Assembly (NCBI GenBank): GCA_038316335.1
Contig: JBBQAM010000003.1
Location: 1-64,000 of the forward strand
Direction: 5' to 3'
DNA: 64,000 nucleotides
Source: JALHST01 sp038316335
GTDB taxonomy: Bacteria > Bacteroidota > Bacteroidia > Flavobacteriales > Flavobacteriaceae
Part shown: one piece after another, positions 18,901 through 27,277 of the stretch
Layout: every line of letters begins with the position of its first letter
Numbering within the stretch: position 1 is the first letter of the stretch
Position numbers and translations under genes: made by a program
The notes under the pieces: generated by a model
Databases searched by the model: none
The model's input: the letters and a program-made list of their open reading frames with translations, nothing else
What the model was told of the DNA's origin: nothing

Positions 18901-19314
18901 GATTTTTTCTGTCAGGTCGTTCCAAACATCGGTATAACGCATAACGGCCTTTTTACAAGCCTCGTTATAAGCCTCAACTGATATTGTCTTCCCGATATCC
19001 TCTTTGGTGATTCCCAATTCCTTTTCAACTCCAAGCTCGATAGGCAGCCCATGGGTGTCCCAGCCCGCCTTGCGCTTGACCTGAAAACCTTTCATGGTCT
19101 TGTATCTGGGAAAGATATCCTTGATGGTCCGCGCCATCACGTGATGAATACCTGGCATTCCATTGGCCGAAGGAGGGCCTTCATAAAAAACATAACTAGG
19201 ACTGCCTTCACGGGTGGCAATACTTTTTTCAAAAATTCCATGCTGCTTCCAACGCTGAAGTATTTCCTCAGCCATCTTGGGTAAATCCAAACCGTTGTAT
19301 GCCGCAAATTTCAT
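15916..19314 (-). CDS. ileS: Isoleucine-tRNA ligase
   Basis: Charges tRNA-Ile with isoleucine and edits misactivated valine. At 1132 aa it belongs to the long eukaryote-like IleRS class. The HIGH-type motif is PGIHHVMAR (about residue 54) and the KMSKRLGN motif is near residue 685. The CP1 editing domain spans roughly residues 200-400 (LAWTTTPWTLPSNTAL). The C-terminal anticodon-binding part includes ENLSNWYVRLSRRRFWK. The DksA-like gene follows after 4 nt. Confidence 0.98.
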   Translation of the reverse strand: MKFAAYNGLDLPKMAEEILQRWKQHGIFEKSIATREGSPSYVFYEGPPSANGMPGIHHVMARTIKDIFPRYKTMKGFQVKRKAGWDTHGLPIELGVEKELGITKEDIGKTISVEAYNEACKKAVMRYTDVWNDLTEKIGYWVDMDHPYITYKSKYMESVWWLLKQIYDKGLIYKGYTIQPYSPKAGTGLSSHELNQPGTYQDVTDTTAVAQFKAIESTLPDFLQNEGTIYFLAWTTTPWTLPSNTALTVGPKIEYVLIETYNQYTFEPINVILAKSLIGKQFSGKFENVPTKPELLKYVSGDKKIPYYVVKEFKGKDLVGIRYEQLLPYTLPYQNPENAFRVITGDFVTTEEGTGIVHTAPTFGADDAFVAKQAVPEIPPMLVLDESGNLVPLVDLQGKFRPEMNELAGKYVKNEYYDDDKVPEKSVDVEIAIRLKEENKAFKVEKYVHSYPNCWRTDKPILYYPLDSWFIKITDVKDRMFELNQTINWKPTATGEGRFGNWLANANDWNLSRSRYWGIPLPIWRTEDGKEEMMIGSIGELKAEMAKAVAAGVLDRDIFNDFVVGDMSEENYERIDLHKNIVDQIILLSNSGKPMRRESDLIDVWFDSGSMPYAQWHYPFENKELIDEGKAFPADFIAEGVDQTRGWFYTLHAIATMVFDSVAYKNVVSNGLVLDKEGKKMSKRLGNAIDPFETMKEHGPDATRWYLISNANPWDNLKFDMDGIIEVKRKFFGTLYNTYAFFALYANIDKFAYLEKEIPIDERPEIDRWILSELHSLIRNVDTAYSEYEPTKATRAISEYVQENLSNWYVRLSRRRFWKGDYQKDKISAYQTLYTCLETVAKLSAPVAPFYMDRLYQDLVRTTKKELFESVHLATFPSFNSGMVDEGLQNKMQKAQIISSLVLSIRQKEKIKVRQPLQKIMIPVRDTQERKEIAAVADLIKSEVNVKEIELLDDASNILVKSIKPNYKVLGPKFGKEMKQIATAIGKFGPHDIQKIEQQGEISLKIENKIIILQFQDVEITSQDIEGWLVASSGLITVALDVTINDSLRNEGIARELVNRIQNMRKDSGLEVTDRIDVKILKDGLVERAVENNLTYIKAETLTAQLDFEEKLENGTEVTFDEVNTKLFIEKH

Positions 19315-19497
19315 GGAACCCTATGCCTTTTAAATCAAGGCAGCAAAATTATAAATTTAGATTCAATTAATGGGGATTATCGTACAATGAAATCATTGTT
19401 ATCCAATTAAAACGTTCGATATTCAGAAGGTAGCATCTGAAAATACGATTTTCACGTACATCTATTAAAGAACAAACGATCTTCTAAAATCAATAAA

Positions 19498-19803
19498 ATG
19501 AAAAAAGTAATTCTAGGTTCAATCGTACTACTTGCCTTAAATCTATCCTTGATTTCTTGCAGGGAAAACGGTGATAAAACAAAAGAGTCGATAGATGATG
19601 CCACCGATACGATGCACGAAGTTGGGGATGATTTGAAAGAAATGGGCGAAGACGCCGCAGATAAAGCAAAAGAAGTTGGAGAAGATGTGCAGGATGCCGC
19701 TCAAGATGGCGTTAATAAAATAAAGGAAGCCGCCAAAGATGTGAAGGAAGCCGCTCAAGAAGGTGCGCAGAAGGTAAAAGCTGCTGTAAAGGATAGTATT
19801 TAA
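19498..19803 (+). CDS. Small lipoprotein with LEA/apolipoprotein-like helical repeats
   Basis: 101 aa. Signal MKKVILGSIVLLALNLSLISC has a lipobox-like ISC and is followed by RENGD. The rest is one long amphipathic helix built from roughly 11-residue repeats rich in Ala, Lys, Glu and Asp (KEVGEDVQDAAQDG, KEAAKDVKEAAQEGAQ). Such repeats resemble late-embryogenesis-abundant and YtxH-like stress proteins. It probably coats or spans the periplasm, but function is unproven. It has its own terminator (19823-19856). Confidence 0.8.
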   Translation: MKKVILGSIVLLALNLSLISCRENGDKTKESIDDATDTMHEVGDDLKEMGEDAADKAKEVGEDVQDAAQDGVNKIKEAAKDVKEAAQEGAQKVKAAVKDSI

Positions 19804-19822
19804 TATATGAGGATTACACAGT

Positions 19823-19856
19823 AAAAAGTCCCTGATTAAATCGTCAGGGACTTTTT
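19823..19856. terminator. Bidirectional terminator between the LEA-like gene and TonB receptor
   Basis: A 13-bp stem AAAAAGTCCCTGA (19823-19835) / TCAGGGACTTTTT (19844-19856) with an 8-nt loop. Five T follow on either strand. It serves two convergent genes. Confidence 0.85.
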
Positions 19857-19906
19857 CGTACAGGCAACACCCTAGTAACTTTCCGTTATCATTGGTTCGG
19901 AATTTT

Positions 19907-22336
19907 CTAGAAATTATAGCTGAGTCCAAGTATCAAGTCGATTCCTGGCGCTACAATTCCGGAGGAATAGCTACGATAGCGCTGATCAGTAATATTTTCT
20001 AAACTTATGGTGGCCTTCCAAGCATTGGAAAGGGTATATTGCGAACGCCAATTCAGGGTATACCATGAGGGCGCATAGGGATTTCCGTTATTGTCCGCGG
20101 CATATATATATGCTTTGCTTCTTTCGGAAATGGCCAGATTTTCATAGGTTATTTCCCCATTGTAATTTAGAAAAAGGTCGGTATGCACTTTTTGGTGCTT
20201 CCAAATGATATGAAAATCACCAAAAGTCGGCGCAGCATGTCTGGCCGAAGAATCGGTGCCATCTGTTTCTTCTTCAATACCTTTGGTTATCGTAAGATTG
20301 GCTGCAAGTGAGAGGTTATCGGTGATAAACACATCGGATCCAAACTCAAAACCATAAATAGATGCCTTAGCAGTATTCTGTATGGCCTGCACATTACTGG
20401 ACTCTCCCCGATAATCAATTTGTGACTGCCCATTGTACAAAAAATCACGACGCACCAAAGCATCTACCAAGTAGGTATAGAACATCGTGGTTCTTAAGAC
20501 CATTTTATCATTGAAATTTTTTTGCACCCCTATTTCGGTATTATAAGCATACTCAGGTTTCAAATTGGGATTGGGCACCACCACGGATCCCGGTTCAGAA
20601 TCAAATATTTTTCCAACATCATCAATATTTGGCGCCCTAAAACCCGTTGAACCATTCCAAGTTATCTGTAGATGCTCTTTGGGCAACCAGCTAAAACCAA
20701 AGCTCCCGGTTATTGCGCCCGTGCTTAAATCGGCATTGTCAAATGGAAAAGGATAAAAGGAGTTGTCAAATATGGCATCGATCCAAACATGACTATAGCG
20801 CAAACCGCTTAATATCGTGAAATTGGGCTTAGCCATATATTCACCAGTGATATACCCGGCGATGGTCTGCCAAGTTGAACCATCAGGGTAGCGCGAGGCT
20901 GCACCAGATTGCATCCCTGTCCCAATATTCTTGACGCTCCCACTTGAATGAACTTTGTTGAAGACATACTCGCTCCCATAATACAGGCGAATGTCTCCTA
21001 TTTTTTTATTTTCAAAATCAATATTCGCCGAGTACGCGGCTACTTTCTCCTTTGTTGAAAACAATTCAGGGGCTTCGAAAGACCTATCGTGCCTACTTTC
21101 CTCAAAATACTGATAGGCAGTTGTTATTTTGAGTCGGTCATAAAACGTTCCATTCCCCATCTTGTCTACTTGCAAATTTTCCATAAACCATTTTTGGGGG
21201 CCATAATACCATTCTGCAGATCTCAAGCCGACACCGCCCCCAGAAGGTCTTATAAGTCGGTCATATCTCGAATAGTCGGAAGTTTGTGAAAAATAGGTGC
21301 CCAGTTGAAAGTTCCACATTCGATTGGGTCTAAAGGCAACCTTTTGTAGCATGTTAATTTGATCATAGCCCGTCGGCACTTGTTTTTTGGGATGGTCGTT
21401 AATGACCAAACGATCTATACCATTCTCCGTACGTACGTAATTTTTTCTCAAATAGGATTCAGGACCATGGGATCCCATCGTCAAATCCCCAAAACTATTA
21501 TAGGTAGCGTTGGTTAAAAACGCCCATTTCCGGTTTCCTAGACGTATACCGACGTTCAATGTATTTTCAGAATTGGCCGAAGAAAATCTATAAGTTGCAT
21601 TTCCTGATGCGGCAAGACTATCATTGCTCGAAAACAGCGGCGATTTCGTATAGAAATTCATCACCCCACCAATGGCATCACTCCCATAAATTACAGAACC
21701 TGGCCCAAAAACAATTTCGGTTTTTCGAATAGTAAATGGATCAATAGCAATTACATTTTGAAGGTTGCCGCCCCTGAAGATGGCATTGTTCATACGAACC
21801 CCATCTACTGAGAGCAATAACCGGTTTGTAGCAAATCCCCGTATCATGGGGCTACCTCCTCCCAATTGACTTTTCTGTACAAAAACCTTTCCCGTATTTT
21901 GAAGTAAGTCGGCCGAGGTCTGTGGATTCGTAAATGCAATGGTTTGGGCATCAACTGAGGCTATTTTGTTAGGTATCTCCTTTTTTTGTTGCTCCCATTT
22001 TGAGACTGATAGGATTACCTCATCGAGCACCTCTGGCTTCTGGACTAAAAAGAGGTGATGGCCATTTCTGACGATCCGCGATGTAAGATCTTTATATACT
22101 TCGTAGCCTATGTGCTTAAAAGTGATTTGCTCGTTTTGATCAAAAATGCCGAGATCACATTTGCCAAATACATCTGACAATGCCATTTTAGATTCGTCAT
22201 TGTTAAATACGGCTACATTGGCAATCGGCTTGTGGGTGTCACTATCTAAAATCGCGATTTCCTGAGCCGAAGCGTATACCGAAAGCAGCATTGAAACTAC
22301 ACCGATCAATCTTCCCATATTAGCTAAAAACTTCAT
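19907..22336 (-). CDS. TonB-dependent receptor, hemoglobin/heme-receptor-like
   Basis: 809 aa from the ATG at 22336. A second ATG (22318), 1 nt after the recO stop, would also leave a good signal peptide (MGRLIGVVSMLLSVYASAQ). A CarboxypepD_reg-like domain is followed by a plug with LLQNTGKVFVQKSQLGGGSP, MIRGFATNRLLLSVDGVRM and GPGSVIYGSDAIGGVMNFYT, then a beta-barrel. The GGGSPMIRGF and RMNNAIFRGG plug sequences resemble the hemoglobin/transferrin-type receptors common in Bacteroidota, so heme or iron import is the best guess. No heme-handling neighbours are present to confirm this. Confidence 0.88.
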   Translation of the reverse strand: MKFLANMGRLIGVVSMLLSVYASAQEIAILDSDTHKPIANVAVFNNDESKMALSDVFGKCDLGIFDQNEQITFKHIGYEVYKDLTSRIVRNGHHLFLVQKPEVLDEVILSVSKWEQQKKEIPNKIASVDAQTIAFTNPQTSADLLQNTGKVFVQKSQLGGGSPMIRGFATNRLLLSVDGVRMNNAIFRGGNLQNVIAIDPFTIRKTEIVFGPGSVIYGSDAIGGVMNFYTKSPLFSSNDSLAASGNATYRFSSANSENTLNVGIRLGNRKWAFLTNATYNSFGDLTMGSHGPESYLRKNYVRTENGIDRLVINDHPKKQVPTGYDQINMLQKVAFRPNRMWNFQLGTYFSQTSDYSRYDRLIRPSGGGVGLRSAEWYYGPQKWFMENLQVDKMGNGTFYDRLKITTAYQYFEESRHDRSFEAPELFSTKEKVAAYSANIDFENKKIGDIRLYYGSEYVFNKVHSSGSVKNIGTGMQSGAASRYPDGSTWQTIAGYITGEYMAKPNFTILSGLRYSHVWIDAIFDNSFYPFPFDNADLSTGAITGSFGFSWLPKEHLQITWNGSTGFRAPNIDDVGKIFDSEPGSVVVPNPNLKPEYAYNTEIGVQKNFNDKMVLRTTMFYTYLVDALVRRDFLYNGQSQIDYRGESSNVQAIQNTAKASIYGFEFGSDVFITDNLSLAANLTITKGIEEETDGTDSSARHAAPTFGDFHIIWKHQKVHTDLFLNYNGEITYENLAISERSKAYIYAADNNGNPYAPSWYTLNWRSQYTLSNAWKATISLENITDQRYRSYSSGIVAPGIDLILGLSYNF

Positions 22337-23039
22337 TCAAAATGGCGAGCGACCTAGGTTTTCTGAATCCTTGCAAATGTAATTCAAAGTACAGAATAAT
22401 CGATTTCAACACGTCTTGCCGCATCCTTTTATCAATCTTTAAGGTATGTATTTCATCAAATTTTATGCCCAACATTTTTTTAAAACATTCAAGGTTCCTT
22501 CCGACCAGTACAGGATTAAGGGAGGTTGTCTCGATAAATTCCCCTTCCAAGAGATCAAAACACCCTGCCTTTATATTGGTAATATCCGGGAAGAATCCTA
22601 AATATTTGGTCAATGACAAAAGAAAAGAGAGGTGAAAATTGGAAATTTCCGAATGGGTGTCCAGCCATTGGATCGAGGCTTCGATAAATCGGAACATTTC
22701 ATCATTCGGTTCTTCTTCATGAATACTATTGGTAAGCATCTCGGCAAGAAATAACGTCATGGCATTTTTTGCTATGTCGGTATATAAAGTTGCGCACGGA
22801 TACCCTAGCCTTGCCTCGCGGATACTTTCCAACGTGCCTTTGTTCTTATGCATGGCCACAATTTCAAGTTGCGTCAGGGGTTGGAAATAGGCAGACTTGA
22901 GCTTGCCTTTTTTTGCGGTCAATACGCCTTTTAGCAAATAAGACTTCAACCCATCGGTACGTGTAAAAACGCGAACAATAAGACTCGTGTCTCCATATTT
23001 TATAGACGAAAGAACGATTGCTTCGGTACTTACTAGCAT
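22320..23039 (-). CDS. recO: DNA repair protein RecO
   Basis: 239 aa with an N-terminal OB fold (LVSTEAIVLSSIKYGDTSLIVRVFTR) and a helical C-terminal domain. RecO acts with RecR to load RecA onto SSB-coated single-stranded DNA. The cysteine-rich zinc region of some RecO proteins is reduced here (only KAGCFDL stands out). The 3' end overlaps the downstream TonB receptor start by 17 nt if the longer receptor start is used. Confidence 0.92.
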   Translation of the reverse strand: MLVSTEAIVLSSIKYGDTSLIVRVFTRTDGLKSYLLKGVLTAKKGKLKSAYFQPLTQLEIVAMHKNKGTLESIREARLGYPCATLYTDIAKNAMTLFLAEMLTNSIHEEEPNDEMFRFIEASIQWLDTHSEISNFHLSFLLSLTKYLGFFPDITNIKAGCFDLLEGEFIETTSLNPVLVGRNLECFKKMLGIKFDEIHTLKIDKRMRQDVLKSIILYFELHLQGFRKPRSLAILNEVFS

Positions 23040-23180
23040 CTTATTGTATTAAGTGTTGGCAAAGATAACGGTTTGTGGAAGTATTGTTGACCTGATCCGT
23101 TTTCCAGCGGTTTTGCCAAAAGACGCTTCTGTGAATCAATTACGAAGCCCAAAGCTTGCAGATCTTATAGGAATTTAATA

Positions 23181-23216
23181 AAAAGGTGTGAAGTATTACG
23201 TATAACACTTCACACC
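23181..23216 (-). terminator. Rho-independent terminator after gdhA
   Basis: Stem GGTGTGAAGT (23185-23194) / ACTTCACACC (23207-23216) with a 12-nt loop. On the minus strand it is followed by TTTTTATT. It lies 20 nt past the gdhA stop. Confidence 0.75.
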
Positions 23217-23236
23217 CTTAAAATGGAATAGATACC

Positions 23237-24580
23237 TTAAATAACCCCTTGGGCGAGCATCGCGTCGGCAACCTTCACAAAACCAGCAATGTTGGCGCCT
23301 TTTACATAATTGCAATAGCCATCCTTTTCCATGCCATATTCGATACAAGAATCGTGGATATCTTTCATAATGCCTTTCAAACGATCATCTACCTCCTCAC
23401 GCGTCCAACTGATACGCAGCGAATTTTGCGACATTTCAAGACCCGAGGTGGCGACGCCACCGGCATTTGAAGCTTTTCCGGGAGCGAACAACAACTTGGC
23501 ATTGTGAAACTCATGTATTGCCTCGGGTGTAGAGGGCATGTTCGCCCCTTCTGCTACACAAACGCACCCGTTCTTTATAAGGGTCTTGGCATCATTGCCA
23601 TCCAATTCATTTTGGGTAGCGCACGGCAAGGCTATATGACATTTAATTCCCCAGGGCTTTTTGCCTTTGTGAAACGAAGCCGACGGATATTTTTTTACAT
23701 ATTCAGAAATTCTGCCACGTTTATTGTTTTTTAAATCCATGATAAAGGCCAATTTCTTGGCATCGATACCATCCTGGTCGAAAATAAATCCTTCCGAGTC
23801 AGACAATGTAAGAACTTTACCTCCCAGCTGAATGGTCTTTTCGGCAGCGAATTGCGCCACATTTCCAGACCCTGAAATGACCACATCCTTTCCTTTTACA
23901 TCATCCTTTTTGGTATTCAGCATACTCTGTGCAAAATATACGGTACCATATCCTGTTGCTTCCGGCCTAATTTTCGAACCTCCCCATGAAAGTCCCTTTC
24001 CTGTCAAAACACCGGTAAACTCGTTTCGTATCTTTTTGTACATCCCGAATAAAAATCCGATTTCCCGTGCTCCAACACCAATATCCCCTGCCGGTACGTC
24101 TGTATTGGGGCCGATATGCCTGCAAAGCTCGGTCATAAAAGCATGGCAAAATCGCATCACCTCATCATCAGACTTTCCTTTGGGATCAAAATCTGACCCT
24201 CCTTTGCCACCACCCATGGGCAAAGTGGTCAAACTATTCTTAAATACCTGTTCGAAAGCGAGAAATTTTAAAATACTTGCATTTACCGATGGATGAAAGC
24301 GTAACCCGCCTTTGTACGGGCCAATGGCCGAATTCATTTGAATACGATAGCCCCTGTTTACATGTATTTCTCCTTTATCGTCGACCCACGCCACTCTAAA
24401 TGAAATTAGTCTTTCGGGTTCAACCATGCGTAACAGGATGTTTTTGCCACTATAAATTTTATGCCTTACGATGTAGGGAATTACCGTCTCAGCTACCTCC
24501 TGCACCGCTTGGATAAATTCAGGTTCATGTCCGTTGCGGGCACGTACCTCATTCATAAAACCTTCGATTTTTGCTTCCAT
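23237..24580 (-). CDS. gdhA: Glutamate dehydrogenase, probably NADP-dependent
   Basis: Reversibly aminates 2-oxoglutarate to glutamate. The 447-aa length is that of the hexameric small GDH typically used for ammonium assimilation. The catalytic lysine segment is LTTLPMGGGKGGSDFDPKG (about residues 117-135). The Rossmann segment VVISGSGNVAQFAAEK is near residue 230. RFHPSVNASILKFLAFEQ is family-typical. The promoter region carries an inverted repeat (24630-24652) overlapping a good -7 box. Confidence 0.96.
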   Translation of the reverse strand: MEAKIEGFMNEVRARNGHEPEFIQAVQEVAETVIPYIVRHKIYSGKNILLRMVEPERLISFRVAWVDDKGEIHVNRGYRIQMNSAIGPYKGGLRFHPSVNASILKFLAFEQVFKNSLTTLPMGGGKGGSDFDPKGKSDDEVMRFCHAFMTELCRHIGPNTDVPAGDIGVGAREIGFLFGMYKKIRNEFTGVLTGKGLSWGGSKIRPEATGYGTVYFAQSMLNTKKDDVKGKDVVISGSGNVAQFAAEKTIQLGGKVLTLSDSEGFIFDQDGIDAKKLAFIMDLKNNKRGRISEYVKKYPSASFHKGKKPWGIKCHIALPCATQNELDGNDAKTLIKNGCVCVAEGANMPSTPEAIHEFHNAKLLFAPGKASNAGGVATSGLEMSQNSLRISWTREEVDDRLKGIMKDIHDSCIEYGMEKDGYCNYVKGANIAGFVKVADAMLAQGVI

Positions 24581-24627
24581 AAAGAAATTGATGTGAGTTA
24601 AAGTTGATGAAAATTAAATATAACGGC

Positions 24628-24652
24628 AAAATTATAGTATTCCTATAATTTA
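24628..24652 (-). promoter_or_regulatory. Putative gdhA promoter with overlapping operator-like inverted repeat
   Basis: On the minus strand TAATTTTG (24628-24635) fits the TAnnTTTG -7 box. It overlaps an inverted repeat with 9-bp arms, AAATTATAG (24630-24638) / CTATAATTT (24644-24652), spacer 5. That position would let a dimeric regulator compete with RNA polymerase. No clear -33 TTG is seen. Confidence 0.4.
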
Positions 24653-24684
24653 TTCCCTATTTTTTTAAATATTTGATAACTTGT

Positions 24685-25842
24685 TTAACTGATAGCTTGT
24701 TCCAAATCGGCGATCAAGTCCGTTACATCCTCTATCCCCACACTGAGTCGTATCAAGGCATCAACGACACCGCTTTTTTCTCGTTCCGCTTTTGGGATAC
24801 TAGCATGTGTCATGCTCGCGGGATGGCCTGCCAAACTTTCAACACCTCCTAAGGACTCTGCCAATGTGAATAATTTTAATTTTTCAATTATTTTTATGGC
24901 CGCATCATAGTTGCTGCCCTTGGTGACAAATGAAATCATTCCTCCAAAATCCTTCATTTGTTGTTTGGCTATACTATGATTGGGATGATCGGCAAAACCC
25001 GGCCAGTACACTTTTTCTATTTTGGGATGTCGTTTCAAAAATTCGGCGATTGCCCTGCCATTTTCACAATGCCTTTGCATGCGAACATGCAATGTCTTAA
25101 TGCCGCGAAGTACTAAAAAACTGTCCATCGGACCACAAATTGCCCCGCTCGCGTTCTGTATAAAATACAATCGATCGGCCAAAGCCTTGTCATTTACAAC
25201 CAAGGCCCCTGCAACAACATCACTATGGCCGCCTAAATATTTTGTGGCAGAGTGCATGACAATATCAGCACCAAGGTCTAGAGGCTGTTGTAAATAGGGG
25301 GTCGCAAAGGTATTATCGACCGCCAAAAGAAGGCCGTACTTATTCGACAAGGCCGCAATCTTTTTTATATCGATAATATTCATCATCGGATTAGTCGGGG
25401 TTTCGATCCAAATTAATTTCGTCTGGGAGTTGATACGCTTTTCTACATCCCCTGGATCCTGCATCCCGAGGAAATGAAACGTAATTCCGAATTTCTCGAA
25501 AATCATTTTGAACAATCGGTAACTACCTCCGTACAAATCATTGGTAGAAATCACCTCGTCCCCTGGAGATAATAATTTGATAACCGCGTCCATGGCCGCA
25601 AGACCACTGGCAAACGCCAAGCCATACGTACCATTCTCAATACTCGCCAATGAATTTTCAAGGGCGGTGCGTGTAGGATTGCCACTCCGTGAATATTCAT
25701 AGCCCTGATGACCCCCTGGTGTGGTCTGGGCATAGGTCGAAGTCTGATATATCGGTGGCATTACCGCACCATAGGCTTTATCGGGGTGTTGGCCACCGTG
25801 AATCGTTTTACTATTGAATTTTAGGTCCTTATCGTTCATCAT
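24685..25842 (-). CDS. Trans-sulfuration PLP enzyme (cystathionine gamma-synthase or gamma-lyase)
   Basis: 385 aa of the Cys/Met metabolism PLP-dependent family. The PLP lysine lies in SATKYLGGHSDVVAG (about residue 200). Other landmarks are YSRSGNPTRTALE, FASGLAAMDAVI and TNDLYGGSYRLF. Members either make cystathionine from acylated homoserine and cysteine or cleave it. The sequence does not settle which, although close Bacteroidota relatives are usually labelled gamma-synthase. Two adjacent Met codons (25840 and 25837) are possible starts. It stands alone, divergent from the next gene. Confidence 0.9.
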   Translation of the reverse strand: MMNDKDLKFNSKTIHGGQHPDKAYGAVMPPIYQTSTYAQTTPGGHQGYEYSRSGNPTRTALENSLASIENGTYGLAFASGLAAMDAVIKLLSPGDEVISTNDLYGGSYRLFKMIFEKFGITFHFLGMQDPGDVEKRINSQTKLIWIETPTNPMMNIIDIKKIAALSNKYGLLLAVDNTFATPYLQQPLDLGADIVMHSATKYLGGHSDVVAGALVVNDKALADRLYFIQNASGAICGPMDSFLVLRGIKTLHVRMQRHCENGRAIAEFLKRHPKIEKVYWPGFADHPNHSIAKQQMKDFGGMISFVTKGSNYDAAIKIIEKLKLFTLAESLGGVESLAGHPASMTHASIPKAEREKSGVVDALIRLSVGIEDVTDLIADLEQAIS

Positions 25843-25927
25843 AAATAATTATTGGCACAAATGTATCGTTATCTTTTGGAGAATACAATGGAGTCGTACT
25901 TTTGTAGGAATCAATCAATAAAGCCCC

Positions 25928-26671
25928 ATGAAAAGAACCTATATCCTATTTTTTTGCTTTTTGACACTTCTAGCCTGCACTAAAAAAGAGGTGCTTACCT
26001 TTAAATCGGTCAGCTATACAAGTGATGCCTGCGAAGGTTGTCCTGCAATAGCCATCACCATCCCTATGGCACAGCAGAAAACTAAGCTAGGGACCGCCAT
26101 TAATAATTCAATCCGCGAGGAGGTCATTTTTCTCCTTTCCTTTGATGATACCCTCGAAGTGACTACTGTAGAGGAGGCCATAAAATCATTTACCAATGGC
26201 TATGAGGAATTAAAAAAATTGTATCCTGACGAAAATCCAGGTTGGGAAGCGAAAATCGACGCACGCATAACCTATAATGACCAAGATATACTTACCATTA
26301 AATTAGAATCCTTTCTTTTTACAGGGGGAGCCCATGGTTACGGGGCAGAACGATTTCTTAATTTTGATGTTAAAAAAGGTATAGAGCTCGAAAATTGGCA
26401 ACTTTTCAAGGATAGTCGTGATTTTGAAAAATTTGCGGAAACGAAGTTCCGGTCCCAAGAAAAGGTTCCTAGCGATAAACCCATCAATAGTACTGGTTTT
26501 ATGTTCGATGGGGATGCCTTCTATCTTCCTGAGAATATCGGTTTCACAGACGAAGGGCTCGAATTACTGTACAATCAGTATGAGGTCGCTTCCTATGCCG
26601 ACGGCCCCATTAAAATAACACTCCCTTACAATGTAGTGCAGCAGTATTTGGTGGAACGAAATAAATCTTGA
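25928..26671 (+). CDS. DUF4163/DUF3298 (RsiV-like) lipoprotein
   Basis: 247 aa with a lipoprotein signal (MKRTYILFFCFLTLLAC). The N-terminal half (FKSVSYTSDACEGCPAIAITIP) fits DUF4163. The C-terminal half has the DUF3298 pattern with FLFTGGAHGYGAERFLNFD and ends in KITLPYNVVQQYLVE. These domains also form the extracellular part of the lysozyme-sensing anti-sigma factor RsiV. Here they are an outer lipoprotein without a transmembrane anti-sigma part, so sensing or binding at the envelope is only a possibility. Confidence 0.85.
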   Translation: MKRTYILFFCFLTLLACTKKEVLTFKSVSYTSDACEGCPAIAITIPMAQQKTKLGTAINNSIREEVIFLLSFDDTLEVTTVEEAIKSFTNGYEELKKLYPDENPGWEAKIDARITYNDQDILTIKLESFLFTGGAHGYGAERFLNFDVKKGIELENWQLFKDSRDFEKFAETKFRSQEKVPSDKPINSTGFMFDGDAFYLPENIGFTDEGLELLYNQYEVASYADGPIKITLPYNVVQQYLVERNKS

Positions 26672-26683
26672 TGCCCTGCGCTA

Positions 26684-27164
26684 TTACAACACTTTTTCAA
26701 GGGATTGAATTACCCCTAAATGCAAACCCTCGTGATAAACATTAAAGGCCATAGCTTCTTCTACATTGCTTAGCGTAATGGCAACGCTTGTGTTAAAGAC
26801 AATATACCTCTCAAAAAGGCCCTTTTCGTAGTCTTGAAGTGTCAATTCGATTGTAGAAACTAATAGTTCCTTGATTTCCGCGATTTCCTCGTCAGTTGCC
26901 GTACCGTCAGGTACGGTCCCATTTTTGAACTTTAGCACCAATCTCTCGGGTATTCTTAAGGGTAGGCCGCATAACTTATATACCAATACCTGCTGGGTAA
27001 CCACAACATGTGCAATATTCTACCATATATTGTTATGATGTCCCCTAGGAATATTCACTAATTACTCGTTAGGCATATTAGCTAGATATTTATAGAGAAT
27101 ACGGCGGTTTTTAGCGGTAATGTCGATCAATTTTTTCAATAGGATTATTTTAAGGAATTGACAT
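26684..27164 (-). pseudogene. Decayed DinB-family gene (several N-terminal lesions)
   Basis: The open part (codons up to 27019) reads NIAHVVVTQQVLVYKLCGLP and continues to NVYHEGLHLGVIQSLEKVL, clearly the C-terminal two thirds of a DinB-like four-helix metal-binding protein. The only in-frame start there is GTG (27002). Upstream the missing N-terminus is still readable: ATG (27162) MSIP, TAA (27150), NNPIEK, a frameshift in a six-A run (27131-27136), LIDITAKNRRILYKYLANM then PNE, TAA (27062), LVNIPRGHHNNIW, TAG (27020). Restoring these gives a protein of about 160 aa, the family length. Sequencing error is unlikely to explain four lesions. A truncated product from GTG remains possible. Confidence 0.75.
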
Positions 27165-27277
27165 AGTACCAAACAAAAAAAAGCACATTTATTTTGAATA
27201 GCCTTGATTGCCGAAAACAGGAATAAATAGTGTGATTTGGGCCGCTTCGTAATTGGTTTATTTATTTGTAAATTCCC

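Noticed and set aside
19543..19929. 128-codon minus-strand ORF with cysteine- and phenylalanine-rich sequence
   Set aside because: It is the antisense shadow of the repeat-rich lipoprotein gene at 19498-19803.
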